A DNA stretch of 58,700 nucleotides from Paenibacillus phocaeensis (GTDB lineage Bacteria; Bacillota; Bacilli; Paenibacillales; Paenibacillaceae): the NCBI RefSeq assembly GCF_900021165.1, contig NZ_FCOQ01000033.1, forward strand, positions 1 to 58,700, given 5' to 3'. The translations under genes were made by a program, and so were the position numbers. Below the pieces are notes generated by a model, which was not told the origin of the DNA, ran no database searches, and saw only the letters and a program-made list of their open reading frames with translations. How positions within the stretch are numbered: the stretch's first letter is position 1; each line of letters starts with the position of its first letter. Positions 1 to 7,881 of this stretch are shown here, piece after piece.

Positions 1-95
1 GTTCTTGATACCGCTACTCCAGTTCCTGATACCGCTACTCCAGTTCCTGATACCGCTACTCCAGTTCCTGATACCGTTACTCCAGTTCCTGATGT
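1..95. repeat. 21-bp tandem repeat, about 4.5 copies
   Basis: A 21-bp unit (consensus GTTCCTGATACCGCTACTCC plus A) is repeated head to tail with very few changes and is cut by the left window edge. Because 21 is a multiple of three, several frames stay open across it. On the plus strand, frame 1 reads heptapeptides of the VPDTATP type and ends at a TGA at 178-180, so it could be the C-terminus of a Pro/Thr-rich protein convergent with the HRDC gene. The minus strand also stays open, as Gly/Val/Ser repeats without a convincing ribosome binding site. I cannot decide which frame, if either, is translated. Confidence 0.75.
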
Positions 96-203
96 TGCGA
101 CCTTTGCCGTTGTGCTTACAGATGCTATTCCCGCCATCGCAACCCCTGCCGTCCCTGCCACTGCTGTTAAGTACCGTTGATGGCAGCTTCAGTAGCCGCC
201 GGC

Positions 204-1208
204 TTATCCCGCGTGCCGGACACTCTCGCGGTGGCGGCGATACCGGATGCGGATCAGACGAAGGCGCTCATACAAGGTGTCGAGGTTGCCGCCTTCGGCG
301 GCTTCAGTCCCGTACACCTTATGCAGCACCGGCTTCAAGAGCGTATCCCCCAGTTCCTCGTAGGCCATCCAAACGGCCTGCTGCTCCGCTTCGGGCATCT
401 CCTCGAGCTCGGCGCTCACCAAATCGTCGGTATTGTAGCCTTCCTTCTCCAAATTCTCCAGCAACTCGACCGCATCCCGCCGCTCGATCCCCGTCCGCAT
501 GCAGATCTCCTCGACCTTAAGCCCTTCGGCCAACGCCTCCAGCACAGCTCGCCGGACGCTGAATTTCTCCATCTCGGCCCGGTATTTGACCTCCTTCTGC
601 TTATACAGCCAGGAACGGAACACTTCGTCGTCGATTTCCTGCTCGACCCAATCCAGCGGGAACCCGTGATTCCGGTCCGCCGCCTGGGTGATCGCCAGCA
701 GCTCGGCGCCGTATTCACCGGCTTTGTTCTCTCCGACGCCCGGCAGTTGCAACAACTCATCGACCGTCTGCGGCAGGAACACGCTGATCATCCGCAGCAG
801 CCGATTGCTGGCGATCAAGTACGGCGCCTTGCGCTCCGAGGAGGCTTTCTTCCGGCGCCATGCCGTCAATTCGTTGTATACCGGTTCGTTGCCGTTGAAT
901 TCGCTGTAGCAAATCAGCTTCTGCGCCGCCATCCCGCGCCCGGTCAACGCCTCCTTCTCGTCCCAAATGCCTTCCATTACGGGGCGAAACCCTTCCCCCA
1001 GCTTGGCCGCCAACCGGTGGCGATAGATGTGCAGCATCTCCGACCAAGACGCTCCTTCGTACCATAGATCCTCCTTCTCCCCGTCGACGCTCAGCTCATT
1101 CCAGCCCATGCGCCAAACGCCTTCCTCCTCACCGATCCACACCTGGGCTCCCCGCAGCATGGCCCCGTCGTCCTTCTTCTCCAGACTGTTCAAAAATACG
1201 ATCCGCAT
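204..1208 (-). CDS. HRDC domain-containing protein
   Basis: A protein of about 334 residues. Residues ~110-175 match an HRDC domain: a YxxLxxWR-like helix, 'APYLIASNRLLRMI', 'LLQLPGVGENKAGEYG'. This nucleic-acid-binding helical fold is usually attached to RecQ or RNase D. There is no helicase or nuclease motif here, so it is a stand-alone HRDC protein; residues ~215-245 look like a second helical HTH-like segment. Its role is unknown; DNA or RNA binding is inferred. The start is placed at ATG 1208 behind AAGGAGGG; an in-frame TTG directly upstream (1211) is equally close to that site. recQ, which carries its own HRDC domain, lies at the other end of this window but is not linked. Confidence 0.8.
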   Translation of the reverse strand: MRIVFLNSLEKKDDGAMLRGAQVWIGEEEGVWRMGWNELSVDGEKEDLWYEGASWSEMLHIYRHRLAAKLGEGFRPVMEGIWDEKEALTGRGMAAQKLICYSEFNGNEPVYNELTAWRRKKASSERKAPYLIASNRLLRMISVFLPQTVDELLQLPGVGENKAGEYGAELLAITQAADRNHGFPLDWVEQEIDDEVFRSWLYKQKEVKYRAEMEKFSVRRAVLEALAEGLKVEEICMRTGIERRDAVELLENLEKEGYNTDDLVSAELEEMPEAEQQAVWMAYEELGDTLLKPVLHKVYGTEAAEGGNLDTLYERLRLIRIRYRRHRESVRHAG

Positions 1209-1383
1209 CAACCTTACCCTCCTTAAAAATTTCAGCTACGAAGGAGTTCCCCCAAAATCCGGCGCAAACGCAAAAAGCACCTCTTCCGCGAATATATTCG
1301 CAAAAGAGGTGCTTCCCCCAAACGTAACCTGTTATCCCTAATAATACCATGATTACCCAGGCTGTCAATGCGGATTTTTTCAT
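1129..1383 (-). CDS. possible small membrane protein overlapping the HRDC gene
   Basis: An ORF of ~84 codons starts at an ATG preceded by GGGAGG. It begins with two lysines followed by one hydrophobic stretch (ALTAWVIMVLLGITGYVWG) typical of a single membrane anchor. Its 3' half runs through the perfect inverted repeat at 1275-1314 and overlaps the start of the HRDC gene by about 80 bases. The tail has no recognisable family and may be non-functional read-on, so the true product may be shorter or the gene decayed. Weakly supported. Confidence 0.25.
   Translation of the reverse strand: MKKSALTAWVIMVLLGITGYVWGKHLFCEYIRGRGAFCVCAGFWGNSFVAEIFKEGKVDADRIFEQSGEEGRRGHAAGSPGVDR
1275..1314 (-). terminator. 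inverted repeat upstream of the HRDC gene
   Basis: Perfect 11-bp arms AAGCACCTCTT / AAGAGGTGCTT enclose a second inner palindrome (GCGAATATATTCGC). On the minus strand the stem is followed by TTTTT, so it could act as a terminator or attenuator about 65 bases before the HRDC start. Confidence 0.5.
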
Positions 1384-1450
1384 TTTCCCCATCGCCTCCC
1401 GTTTTCCAGTATAATAACTAGAGAGAATCCCAATTAAGGAGGCAACCCAG

Positions 1451-1753
1451 ATGAGCGACCCGCATCAAGAGCTTGATTTCCTGTCCGACAGCACCGAAAA
1501 CACCTCGACCCGATTCGTTACCTTTATCGGCGGATCGCTGAAACGCTTTGACCTCGCGGTCACGACCACCAATCGCTTTTATGGGAAAAAGCTGGTCACC
1601 GACCTGCATAACGGCCGCACGGCCATACTCGGCACGGACGACCTGGAAGAAGAAGGGTACCTCGAGCATATTTATCAGCTGAATGAGGAGGAAGGTACCG
1701 AGCTTCGCACGTTTTTGTATCAGGTCCTGGGCGAGCCTTACTTCACCGATTAA
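1451..1753 (+). CDS. DUF3055 (SAV0927-like) protein
   Basis: A 100-residue soluble acidic protein. The pattern 'TRFVTFIGG...RFDLAVTTTNRFYGKKLVTDLHNGRTAILGTDDLEEEGYLEHIYQLNEEE..ELRTFL' fits the small Firmicute family DUF3055, whose function is not known. The length (~90-100) is normal for the family. The start ATG follows TTAAGGAGG at good spacing. It is monocistronic and convergent with the exonuclease gene; no clear terminator lies in the 46-base gap. Confidence 0.75.
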   Translation: MSDPHQELDFLSDSTENTSTRFVTFIGGSLKRFDLAVTTTNRFYGKKLVTDLHNGRTAILGTDDLEEEGYLEHIYQLNEEEGTELRTFLYQVLGEPYFTD

Positions 1754-1799
1754 GTTAAAGTTCGGTCATTCACGTCTCCAGGATCCGTTAAGTTTACCG

Positions 1800-2687
1800 T
1801 TACACGACACCCATCCAGGCGCTGACGCTGGCCATCTCCAGCTCCTCGAACTTGGAAACCACCTGGGCCGCGTTCAGCTCGAGCCGGCAGGCATCCACAT
1901 CGCACTCCAGCTCGATGTCGCAGCGGATCGTGGCCAGCTCCCGGGAGAGATGCAGCATCTGGAGATCGGCTTCGATTTTGGCGCGGACCGATTTGGACAG
2001 CTTGTCCAGATTGGCGAGAATGCCCTCGACCGAGCCGTGCTCCTGCACCAGCTTCAGGGCCGTCTTCTCGCCGATGCCGCGCACGCCCGGATAGTTGTCG
2101 CTCGTATCGCCCATCAAGCCCTTCAGATCAACGATCTGTCCGGGCGTCAATCGCTTCTCCTCCATCAAGGCCTCCGGCGTATACACCATGTAGTTGCCGT
2201 GGCCTTTCTTCATGATGATCACGCTCGTTCGTTCGTTGACCAACTGCAGCATGTCGTGATCGCCCGTCAGCACCAGCACGTCCATCTCTCGGCCGAAGCG
2301 GGAGGCCAGCGTTCCGATGCAATCATCCGCCTCATACCCCGGCGAGCTGATATTGGGGATGCCCAGGCTGTCCATCACCTCGCGGATCATCGAAAATTGC
2401 GGAACAAGCTCCTCCGGCGCGTCCGACCGATTGCCTTTGTAGTCAGAGAACTGCTCGGTCCGGAACGTTTTGCTGCCCAAATCCCAGCAGCAGGCGATAT
2501 GCGTCGGCCCAAACTTCTGTACCGCGTCCCAAAAATAACGCATAAACCCGTACACCGCGTTGGTCGGAACACCTGCTTTCGTGCGCCGGATATAGCCCGT
2601 AGCAGCCGAAGCATAGAATGCGCGGAACATCAACGCCATCCCGTCCACCAGCAGAATCGTATCCTTACTGCTTTGCACCAAATTCAC
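1800..2687 (-). CDS. ypcP: 5'-3' exonuclease (PolA-N / FEN-like)
   Basis: A 295-residue protein homologous to the 5' nuclease domain of DNA polymerase I but without a polymerase domain, like B. subtilis YpcP in size. Metal-binding acidic residues are visible in 'LLVDGMALMFRAFYA', 'EADDCIGTLA', 'VLTGDHDMLQLV' and 'GLMGDTSDNYPGVRGIGEKTA', the last being the helix-hairpin-helix of FEN nucleases. It probably removes RNA primers or flaps in replication and repair. The start is GTG 2687 behind AGGTGG. It is the last gene of a minus-strand run with the ArsC-like gene 33 bases upstream. Confidence 0.88.
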   Translation of the reverse strand: MNLVQSSKDTILLVDGMALMFRAFYASAATGYIRRTKAGVPTNAVYGFMRYFWDAVQKFGPTHIACCWDLGSKTFRTEQFSDYKGNRSDAPEELVPQFSMIREVMDSLGIPNISSPGYEADDCIGTLASRFGREMDVLVLTGDHDMLQLVNERTSVIIMKKGHGNYMVYTPEALMEEKRLTPGQIVDLKGLMGDTSDNYPGVRGIGEKTALKLVQEHGSVEGILANLDKLSKSVRAKIEADLQMLHLSRELATIRCDIELECDVDACRLELNAAQVVSKFEELEMASVSAWMGVV

Positions 2688-2720
2688 GGTTCACCCAAGC
2701 CACCTTTCACTTCAAAATAT

Positions 2721-3083
2721 TTATTTGCCCCACACTTGTTCGTAGGTCTCTTCCTTGTATCCGACGGTCACGCTCTCCCCATCCGTCACGATCGGGCGCT
2801 TAATCAGCATCCCGTTCGATGACAGCATCGCGAGCTGTTCTTCCCGCGTCATTCCCGCCAGCTTGTCCTTGAGGCCCAATTCCTTATAGACCTCACCGCT
2901 GGTATTAAAAAACTTCTTCAATTCCAGCCCGCTGAGCTTCACCAGTTTGTCTAGTTCCGTGGCGCTCGGCGGCGTTTCCTTAATATGATGCAACTCCAGC
3001 TCATGCCCTTTGGACTGCAGCGACTGAATCGCTTTGCGGCAGGTGCCGCATTGCGGATAATGATATACCGTCAGTTTACTCAT
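2721..3083 (-). CDS. yusI: ArsC/Spx-like thioredoxin-fold protein (YusI type)
   Basis: A 120-residue protein of the arsenate reductase/Spx superfamily. The N-terminal 'YHYPQCGTCRKA' holds a CxxC pair (Cys12, Cys15), and 'FFNTSGEVYKELGLKDKL' and 'NGMLIKRPIV' are the family's other conserved blocks. The closest type I know is B. subtilis YusI, annotated as an ArsC-family protein of unknown substrate; true arsenate reduction is not implied, since no ars genes are nearby. The RBS AGGAGG precedes ATG 3083. It sits 14 bases after the pseudouridine synthase in an apparent operon. Confidence 0.85.
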   Translation of the reverse strand: MSKLTVYHYPQCGTCRKAIQSLQSKGHELELHHIKETPPSATELDKLVKLSGLELKKFFNTSGEVYKELGLKDKLAGMTREEQLAMLSSNGMLIKRPIVTDGESVTVGYKEETYEQVWGK

Positions 3084-3097
3084 GTTCCAAACTCCTC

Positions 3098-4078
3098 CTA
3101 ACCGTTTGCTGAAAAGAACCCGTCTTCGCGCAGCAGCTCCTCCAGCTCCCGCATATCCGCCGGCAGCTCCGACCTGAAGGTCAGCGCTTCACCGGTCAGC
3201 GGATGGCGGAAGCCGAGCTCCGAAGCATGCAGCGCCTGCCGTCCGATCGCTCCGTCCAACCGCGCGATACGCTCGCGCTCCGGCTCCGGCAGCTCCGTCC
3301 GACCAGGCAGTCCGTAGAACTTGTCGCCGATCAGCGGGTGGCCGATCGACGTCATATGCACGCGGATCTGATGCGTCCGCCCCGTGCCGAGGCGCAGTTC
3401 AACGCGAGCCCCGGCGCCATAGGCTCTCGCCACCTTGTAATAAGTCAACGCCGGATACCCCGACGGGGTGACGATGCGGCGATGAGGCTCGTCCGGATCG
3501 CGGTCGATCGGACCGTCGATCGTTCCCTCCGATACCGCCGGGCAGCCGTGCACCAGCGCCGTATACTTTTTACTCACCTCGCCGGCGATCAACTGCTCGG
3601 AAATATGCTGATGAACGTACGCATTTTTGGCGATGGCAATCAAGCCGCTCGTCTCTTGGTCCAGACGATGCACGGGACGGAAACGGAATCGTTCGCCTTT
3701 CTCCTGCCAATAATGCACGACCCCATTCGCGAGTGTCCCCGTGTAGTGCCCATGCGTCGGATGCACAATCACTCCCGCTGCCTTATTGACGATCAGCAGC
3801 GCCTCATCTTCGTAGACAATCTCAAACGGAATGGGCTCCGGCAGGATATCGACGGACGTCTCCTTCTCCAGCGAGACGCTTACCGTATCTCCGGCCTTGA
3901 CCGGGACGCTGATGAACACCCGCTGCCCGTTCAGCATCACCCCGCGCTCTGTCAGCTTAATCCGCGACAGCAGCTTCCGGGAGATGCCCATCCGGCGCTG
4001 GAGCACGCTTTTGACCGTCCAACCGTCTTCCGCCGCAGCCACTTGATATTCAATCGGATCATAATACTCGGATCTCAC
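3098..4078 (-). CDS. RluA-family pseudouridine synthase
   Basis: A 326-residue protein converting uridine to pseudouridine in rRNA or tRNA. An S4-like N-terminal part (residues ~20-65) is followed by the catalytic domain with 'RPVHRLDQETSGL', where Asp140 is the catalytic aspartate, and 'LRLGTGRTHQIRVHM...HPLIGDKFYG'. The paralogue (YlyB, YhcT or YjbO type) cannot be fixed from sequence alone. The start is GTG 4078, overlapping the stop of the adenosyltransferase gene as GTGA, which indicates translational coupling. Confidence 0.88.
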   Translation of the reverse strand: MRSEYYDPIEYQVAAAEDGWTVKSVLQRRMGISRKLLSRIKLTERGVMLNGQRVFISVPVKAGDTVSVSLEKETSVDILPEPIPFEIVYEDEALLIVNKAAGVIVHPTHGHYTGTLANGVVHYWQEKGERFRFRPVHRLDQETSGLIAIAKNAYVHQHISEQLIAGEVSKKYTALVHGCPAVSEGTIDGPIDRDPDEPHRRIVTPSGYPALTYYKVARAYGAGARVELRLGTGRTHQIRVHMTSIGHPLIGDKFYGLPGRTELPEPERERIARLDGAIGRQALHASELGFRHPLTGEALTFRSELPADMRELEELLREDGFFSANG

Positions 4079-4641
4079 TTGTTGCCAAACACCTTCTTGC
4101 TTCGCACATATTCAACATCAGCCACCTGCTGGCGATGATTGGCCGTACGGGCTGCGGCAAAGAAATAATCCGACAACCGGTTCAGATAGATCAGCACATC
4201 GGCATTGATCTCCTTGACCTGGCCTAACGTAACCACACGGCGTTCGGCGCGTCGGCAAACAGTCCGGCAGACGTGCAGCGCCGCAGCCAGCGGCGTACCT
4301 CCCGGCAGAATAAACTTCTCCAGCGGCGGATTCTCCGACTGATGGCGGTCGATCCAAACCTCCAGGCGTTCCGCCATCTCCGGCGTCACTTTATAACGGC
4401 TCTCCGACAGCTTGACATAAGCAAGGTCCGAGCCGCAATCGAACAGCTCCTGCTGGATCTCCAGCAGTTGCTCGCGAAGGTCGGCCAACTGCTCCTCGTC
4501 CGACAAGCTGGCCGCCTGACCGACGAAACTATTCAGCTCATCAATCGAGCCGTAGGCTTCAACCTGCGCATCATCTTTCGTAACTCTTCCGCCGATGACC
4601 GAGGTTTGACCTTGATCGCCAGAACGCGTATATATCGACAT
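4075..4641 (-). CDS. pduO: ATP:cob(I)alamin adenosyltransferase, PduO type
   Basis: A 188-residue enzyme that adds adenosine to cob(I)alamin to make coenzyme B12. PduO-family blocks are clear: 'IYTRSGDQGQTSVIGG' (ATP loop), 'VEAYGSIDELNSFVG', 'FILPGGTPLAAALHVCRTVCRRAER' and 'YLNRLSDYFFAAAR'. The start at ATG 4641 is chosen because GGGAGG lies 8 bases before it and the family begins with M-x-IYTR; an upstream in-frame start would add 14 unlike residues. It heads the four-gene operon. A B12-type radical SAM protein occurs elsewhere in the window, so the organism does use corrinoids, although no direct link is shown. Confidence 0.9.
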   Translation of the reverse strand: MSIYTRSGDQGQTSVIGGRVTKDDAQVEAYGSIDELNSFVGQAASLSDEEQLADLREQLLEIQQELFDCGSDLAYVKLSESRYKVTPEMAERLEVWIDRHQSENPPLEKFILPGGTPLAAALHVCRTVCRRAERRVVTLGQVKEINADVLIYLNRLSDYFFAAARTANHRQQVADVEYVRSKKVFGNK

Positions 4642-4722
4642 TCGAATTCCTCCCCGTGACATACTCTCGTACCATCTTACCATAAATCGAAGACCGACTG
4701 GTCATGGAACTGCTGGAACCGC

Positions 4723-4750
4723 AAAAAGGAGATCCGCAAGCGGATCCCCT
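4723..4750 (-). terminator. terminator after the Spo0E-like gene
   Basis: The minus strand reads GGGGATCCGC-TT-GCGGATCTCC followed by TTTTT: a 10-bp stem with one G-T pair, 30 bases downstream of the Spo0E-like gene. Confidence 0.85.
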
Positions 4751-4779
4751 TCAAAATGCAAGACATGGTAAAAACGTTG

Positions 4780-5055
4780 CTAACGCCGATTTGATTTTGG
4801 ATAGGTTTTCATCGTTTTCATGAACTCATTGATTTTCAGATCCAATAAGCTGCTGATTTCAATCACAATGTCCGATGTAAAGGATTTTTCCTGCAGGAAG
4901 AGCCGTTCCATCTTGCTGCGCAGCAAGTGAATTTCGTCCTCCAGCGTTACGGCTTGCGGTGAATTTGGCTGATGCGGATCATCCGTCCATGGATGTATTT
5001 CGCGGCCCTCAGCGATTAAAGCATTATCGTATGGCAGGTTGTATTCACCGCGCAA
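4780..5055 (-). CDS. Spo0E-family aspartyl-phosphate phosphatase
   Basis: A 91-residue protein whose C-terminal half has the Spo0E pattern: 'LEDEIHLLRSKMERLF' then 'IVIEISSLLDLKINEFM', a variant of the SxxLDxxI signature. These small helical hairpin proteins dephosphorylate Spo0A~P and delay sporulation. The usual SQELD is SSLLD here, so the key Ser and Asp are kept. The first ~35 residues are not family-like. The start is TTG 5055 behind AGGGAGGG. The gene is transcribed alone and has its own terminator. Confidence 0.75.
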   Translation of the reverse strand: MRGEYNLPYDNALIAEGREIHPWTDDPHQPNSPQAVTLEDEIHLLRSKMERLFLQEKSFTSDIVIEISSLLDLKINEFMKTMKTYPKSNRR

Positions 5056-5195
5056 AAGAAATCCCTCCCTGAGAAACTAAAACCTTCTTCCAAAATCAAA
5101 TTATACCATGTCCACAAAGCTTAAATCAATTAGAAAATGAAAGAAATGTTAATAAACTCCAAATCTCGAGGGTTTTCGAGTTTTCCCGACACGAA

Positions 5196-6404
5196 TCAAC
5201 CTTGCTTCACTTTGCGAATGAATTGTTCCATGCGATTAAGAGCCTCGTTCAACTGGCTCACTCCCGTAGCATAGGAGCAGCGCAGGAAGCCTTCCCCGCC
5301 GGCGCCGAACACATTCCCCGGAACTGCGGCGACCTTCGCCTCCAGCAGCAGACGTTGGGCGAACTCCTCCGAGCTGAGTCCGGTTGACGTTATGCTTGGA
5401 AACGCGTAGAACGCCCCTTGCGGCTCATGGCATTCCAGCCCGATGTCGCGCAAGCCCTGAACGATCAACCGACGCCGCTGGTTATAAGATTCGACCATTT
5501 GGTCTTTCTCCTCCAGCCCGTTCTTCAGCGCCTCAAGCGCGGCAACTTGCCCCATAACAGGTGCGCACATCACCGTATATTGATGAATTTTCAGCATGGC
5601 ATAAATCAGGTCCGGATGTCCGCACGCATATCCCATACGCCAGCCGGTCATGGCAAACGCCTTGGAGAACCCGTTAACCAGAATCGTCCGATCTTTCATC
5701 CCCGGAATCGAAGCGAAGCTGACATGCTTCTGGCCATAAGTCAGCTCCGAGTATATTTCATCGGAAATGACGATCAGGTCATGTTCCTCCACGATTTTTG
5801 CAATCGGCAACCAGTCCTCGTACGTCATGATACCACCGGTCGGATTGCTCGGATAATTTAAGATGAGGACCTTCGATTTAGGTGTGATCTTGGCCTTCAG
5901 ATCCTCCGCCTGCAGCTTGAACTCATGCTTGGCGTAGGTTTCGATTTCGACCGGCACCCCTCCTCCGATCGACGCGATCGGCGAATAGGAGATATAGCAA
6001 GGCACCGGAACGAGAATCTCGTCGCCCGGTTCGATCAATGCCCGCAGGGCCAGATCAATCGCCTCGCTGCCTCCCACCGTGACGAGAATCTCATCCTTAG
6101 GATTGTATTTCACTTGATAGCTCGTATATAAATATTCGGCGATCGCTTCCCGAAGTTCGGGTGTCCCCGCGTTCGACGTGTAGCTCGTATACCCGCGTTC
6201 CAGCGAATAGACGCAGGCTTCCCGCACATGCCATGGCGTAATAAAATCCGGTTCGCCCACGCCCAGCGTAATAATATCCTTGCTCCCGCTGGCCAGATCG
6301 AAGAATCGGCGGATGCCGGAGGGTTGAATCTCCCGAACCCGCGGAGCCAAATACGATGTCATCGTCTTATCCGATTGCTCAGCACGTTGTGATTGAATGC
6401 TCAT
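5196..6404 (-). CDS. alaT: PLP-dependent aminotransferase (AlaT/YugH-like)
   Basis: A 402-residue fold-type I aminotransferase. 'NPTGG' (residues ~187-191), 'VISDEIYSELTY' and 'NGFSKAFAMTGWRMGY' with PLP lysine Lys248 are all intact, as is the carboxylate-binding Arg in 'FLRCSYA'. The immediate upstream gene is an Lrp/AsnC regulator, as in B. subtilis yugG-yugH (alaR-alaT), so alanine transamination is the best guess; PatA-type activity cannot be excluded. The start ATG 6404 follows AAAGGA and lies 13 bases after the regulator's stop, so the two are co-transcribed. Confidence 0.82.
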   Translation of the reverse strand: MSIQSQRAEQSDKTMTSYLAPRVREIQPSGIRRFFDLASGSKDIITLGVGEPDFITPWHVREACVYSLERGYTSYTSNAGTPELREAIAEYLYTSYQVKYNPKDEILVTVGGSEAIDLALRALIEPGDEILVPVPCYISYSPIASIGGGVPVEIETYAKHEFKLQAEDLKAKITPKSKVLILNYPSNPTGGIMTYEDWLPIAKIVEEHDLIVISDEIYSELTYGQKHVSFASIPGMKDRTILVNGFSKAFAMTGWRMGYACGHPDLIYAMLKIHQYTVMCAPVMGQVAALEALKNGLEEKDQMVESYNQRRRLIVQGLRDIGLECHEPQGAFYAFPSITSTGLSSEEFAQRLLLEAKVAAVPGNVFGAGGEGFLRCSYATGVSQLNEALNRMEQFIRKVKQG

Positions 6405-6417
6405 AACATAACTTCCT

Positions 6418-6918
6418 TTACGGAGATATCAACAAACGGCGATCTTCTTCGGGATCCTCGAAGATGATGCCGTCTTGCTTGTATTTTTTCAAAATAAAAT
6501 GCGTTTTCGTCGACAATACCGATTCCAGAGTGGACAATTTGTCGGATACGAACCCCGCCACTTCCTTCAGGTTGCGGCCTTCCACTTCCACCAGCAGATC
6601 GTACGCGCCGGACATCAGAAATACCGATTTGACTTGGGGAAACAGGTAAACCCGTTCCGCGATCGTATCGAAGCCACGCCCCCGTTCGGGTGTAATTTGC
6701 ACTTCGATTAACGCCGTAACCTTCTCGTCGTCCAGCTTGCCGGAATTCACCACGGTCGCGTATTTGACAATCACGTGGTCCTCTTCCAATTCCCGAATCG
6801 CCTCCGCCACTTCCTCCGCAGAAACACCCACGAGCGTCGCCAGCAAGTTCGCATCCCGGCGGGCGTCCTCTTTGAGGAGGTCCAGCAGTTTGAGCTTCAA
6901 TTCGCTTAGTTGTTTCAT
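6418..6918 (-). CDS. alaR: Lrp/AsnC-family transcriptional regulator
   Basis: A 166-residue regulator: an N-terminal winged HTH (residues ~5-55, 'LLKEDARRDANLLATLVGVSAEEVAEAIRELEED') followed by a RAM/AsnC ligand-binding domain (~65-145, 'VTALIEVQI...FLMSGAYDLLVEVEG'). These proteins respond to amino acids and often control the adjacent metabolic gene. Coupling with the aminotransferase gene supports an AlaR-like role. The RBS GGAGG lies just before ATG 6918. Confidence 0.85.
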   Translation of the reverse strand: MKQLSELKLKLLDLLKEDARRDANLLATLVGVSAEEVAEAIRELEEDHVIVKYATVVNSGKLDDEKVTALIEVQITPERGRGFDTIAERVYLFPQVKSVFLMSGAYDLLVEVEGRNLKEVAGFVSDKLSTLESVLSTKTHFILKKYKQDGIIFEDPEEDRRLLISP

Positions 6919-7020
6919 CCCTCATCCTCCAGCGATGCTTCCGCATGCCTCCCGTGATTTCGAGCGACGTGCGAAATAAATTTAATACTTATATTACATG
7001 AATTTCGAGCGTCTGCATAG

Positions 7021-7062
7021 AAAAACCGTCCATCCCAGGTAAGCTTCCGGAATGAGACGGTT
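7021..7062 (-). terminator. terminator after the CotF-like gene
   Basis: The minus strand forms AACCGTC...CATTCC / GGGATG...GACGGTT with one bulge, followed by TTTC. It starts a few bases after the coat-protein stop codon. Confidence 0.75.
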
Positions 7063-7068
7063 CGGTTA

Positions 7069-7455
7069 TTAGATCGAGTAAGGCGGCAGCACATTCGGCT
7101 GATGCGCTTCCACATTTGCCTGATGGGCATGAGGCGTCCAGCGAGAAGCCCGCTGTTCCGTAAACTGCCGCAGCTCCTGCTGCGTTCTCTCCGCCTCCTG
7201 CAGTTTCTTGTCCAACATCGAACGCGGCGCGGGCGCCGGAGCCGTGTAAATGCCTTGATGCTTCATCAATTCATAAAGGGTTCCCTGCAATCTCAAGGTG
7301 CTGTTCGTCAGTTCCGTAAAGAGCTGCCGGACGGCTGGACAGGACGACTCCGTCGTAGCGGTCGTATATTCCCGGACGGTACGCCGTAAATCGGCCAAAA
7401 TCGATTTAAGCAAATCGTTCTGAGGCAAGAGTTCCTGGTTATCCATCTGATTCAT
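7069..7455 (-). CDS. spore coat protein, CotF family
   Basis: A 128-residue protein with the CotF-like helical core: 'LKSILADLRRTVREYTTATTES', 'VRQLFTELTNSTLRLQGTLYELMKHQGIY'. Family members are ferritin-like helical proteins of the spore coat. The C-terminus is rich in Pro, His and Asn and probably disordered. ATG 7455 follows GAGGAGG. It lies 23 bases after a second, shorter coat-like gene, and this two-gene arrangement is usual for the family. No sporulation sigma-factor promoter was identified with confidence. Confidence 0.8.
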   Translation of the reverse strand: MNQMDNQELLPQNDLLKSILADLRRTVREYTTATTESSCPAVRQLFTELTNSTLRLQGTLYELMKHQGIYTAPAPAPRSMLDKKLQEAERTQQELRQFTEQRASRWTPHAHQANVEAHQPNVLPPYSI

Positions 7456-7478
7456 CGGCTGTTCCTCCTCTAGGCAAG

Positions 7479-7715
7479 TTAATGATGATCCGACGCTGGC
7501 GCCGCCATTTGATGCTGGCGCAGCGATTCCGTCAACAGGTGCAGATGATGTTCATGTATGCGGACATGCTCCTGCATCGCCTGCTCGATTTCAAAATTTT
7601 GCGAAATAGCAACCCCGTAGGCGCAAAGCTTGCCGAGCATCTCCTCATTGGAGATCGAGTCGGCGATGTAGTCCAGTTCTTTGATGGACATTGGCTGCAT
7701 CTGAGTATAGAACAT
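7479..7715 (-). CDS. small spore coat-associated protein (CotF-like partner)
   Basis: A 78-residue helical protein: 'MSIKELDYIADSISNEEMLGKLCAYGVAISQNFEIEQAMQEHVRIHEHHLHLLTESLRQH' split over two helices, resembling the short companion of CotF-like coat proteins. It is His-rich near the C-terminus. The start is placed at ATG 7715 behind AGGAGGG; an in-frame extension upstream is unlike the family. It forms an operon with the downstream coat gene. Confidence 0.72.
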   Translation of the reverse strand: MFYTQMQPMSIKELDYIADSISNEEMLGKLCAYGVAISQNFEIEQAMQEHVRIHEHHLHLLTESLRQHQMAAPASDHH

Positions 7716-7881
7716 CGATTTTCCCTCCTGGTGAATGATCCTTCTTCCGGTAGTATGCCCCGCTGCAGATACGATATGTTTCCCGTACCGATTTTCACTG
7801 TTTTCAGGCTGCAACGGTGGATCTCAGAATGAATTTCCGCCTCGCTGCTGCGCAGCTCCAAGCCTGTGCCAGCCCGTCAGG

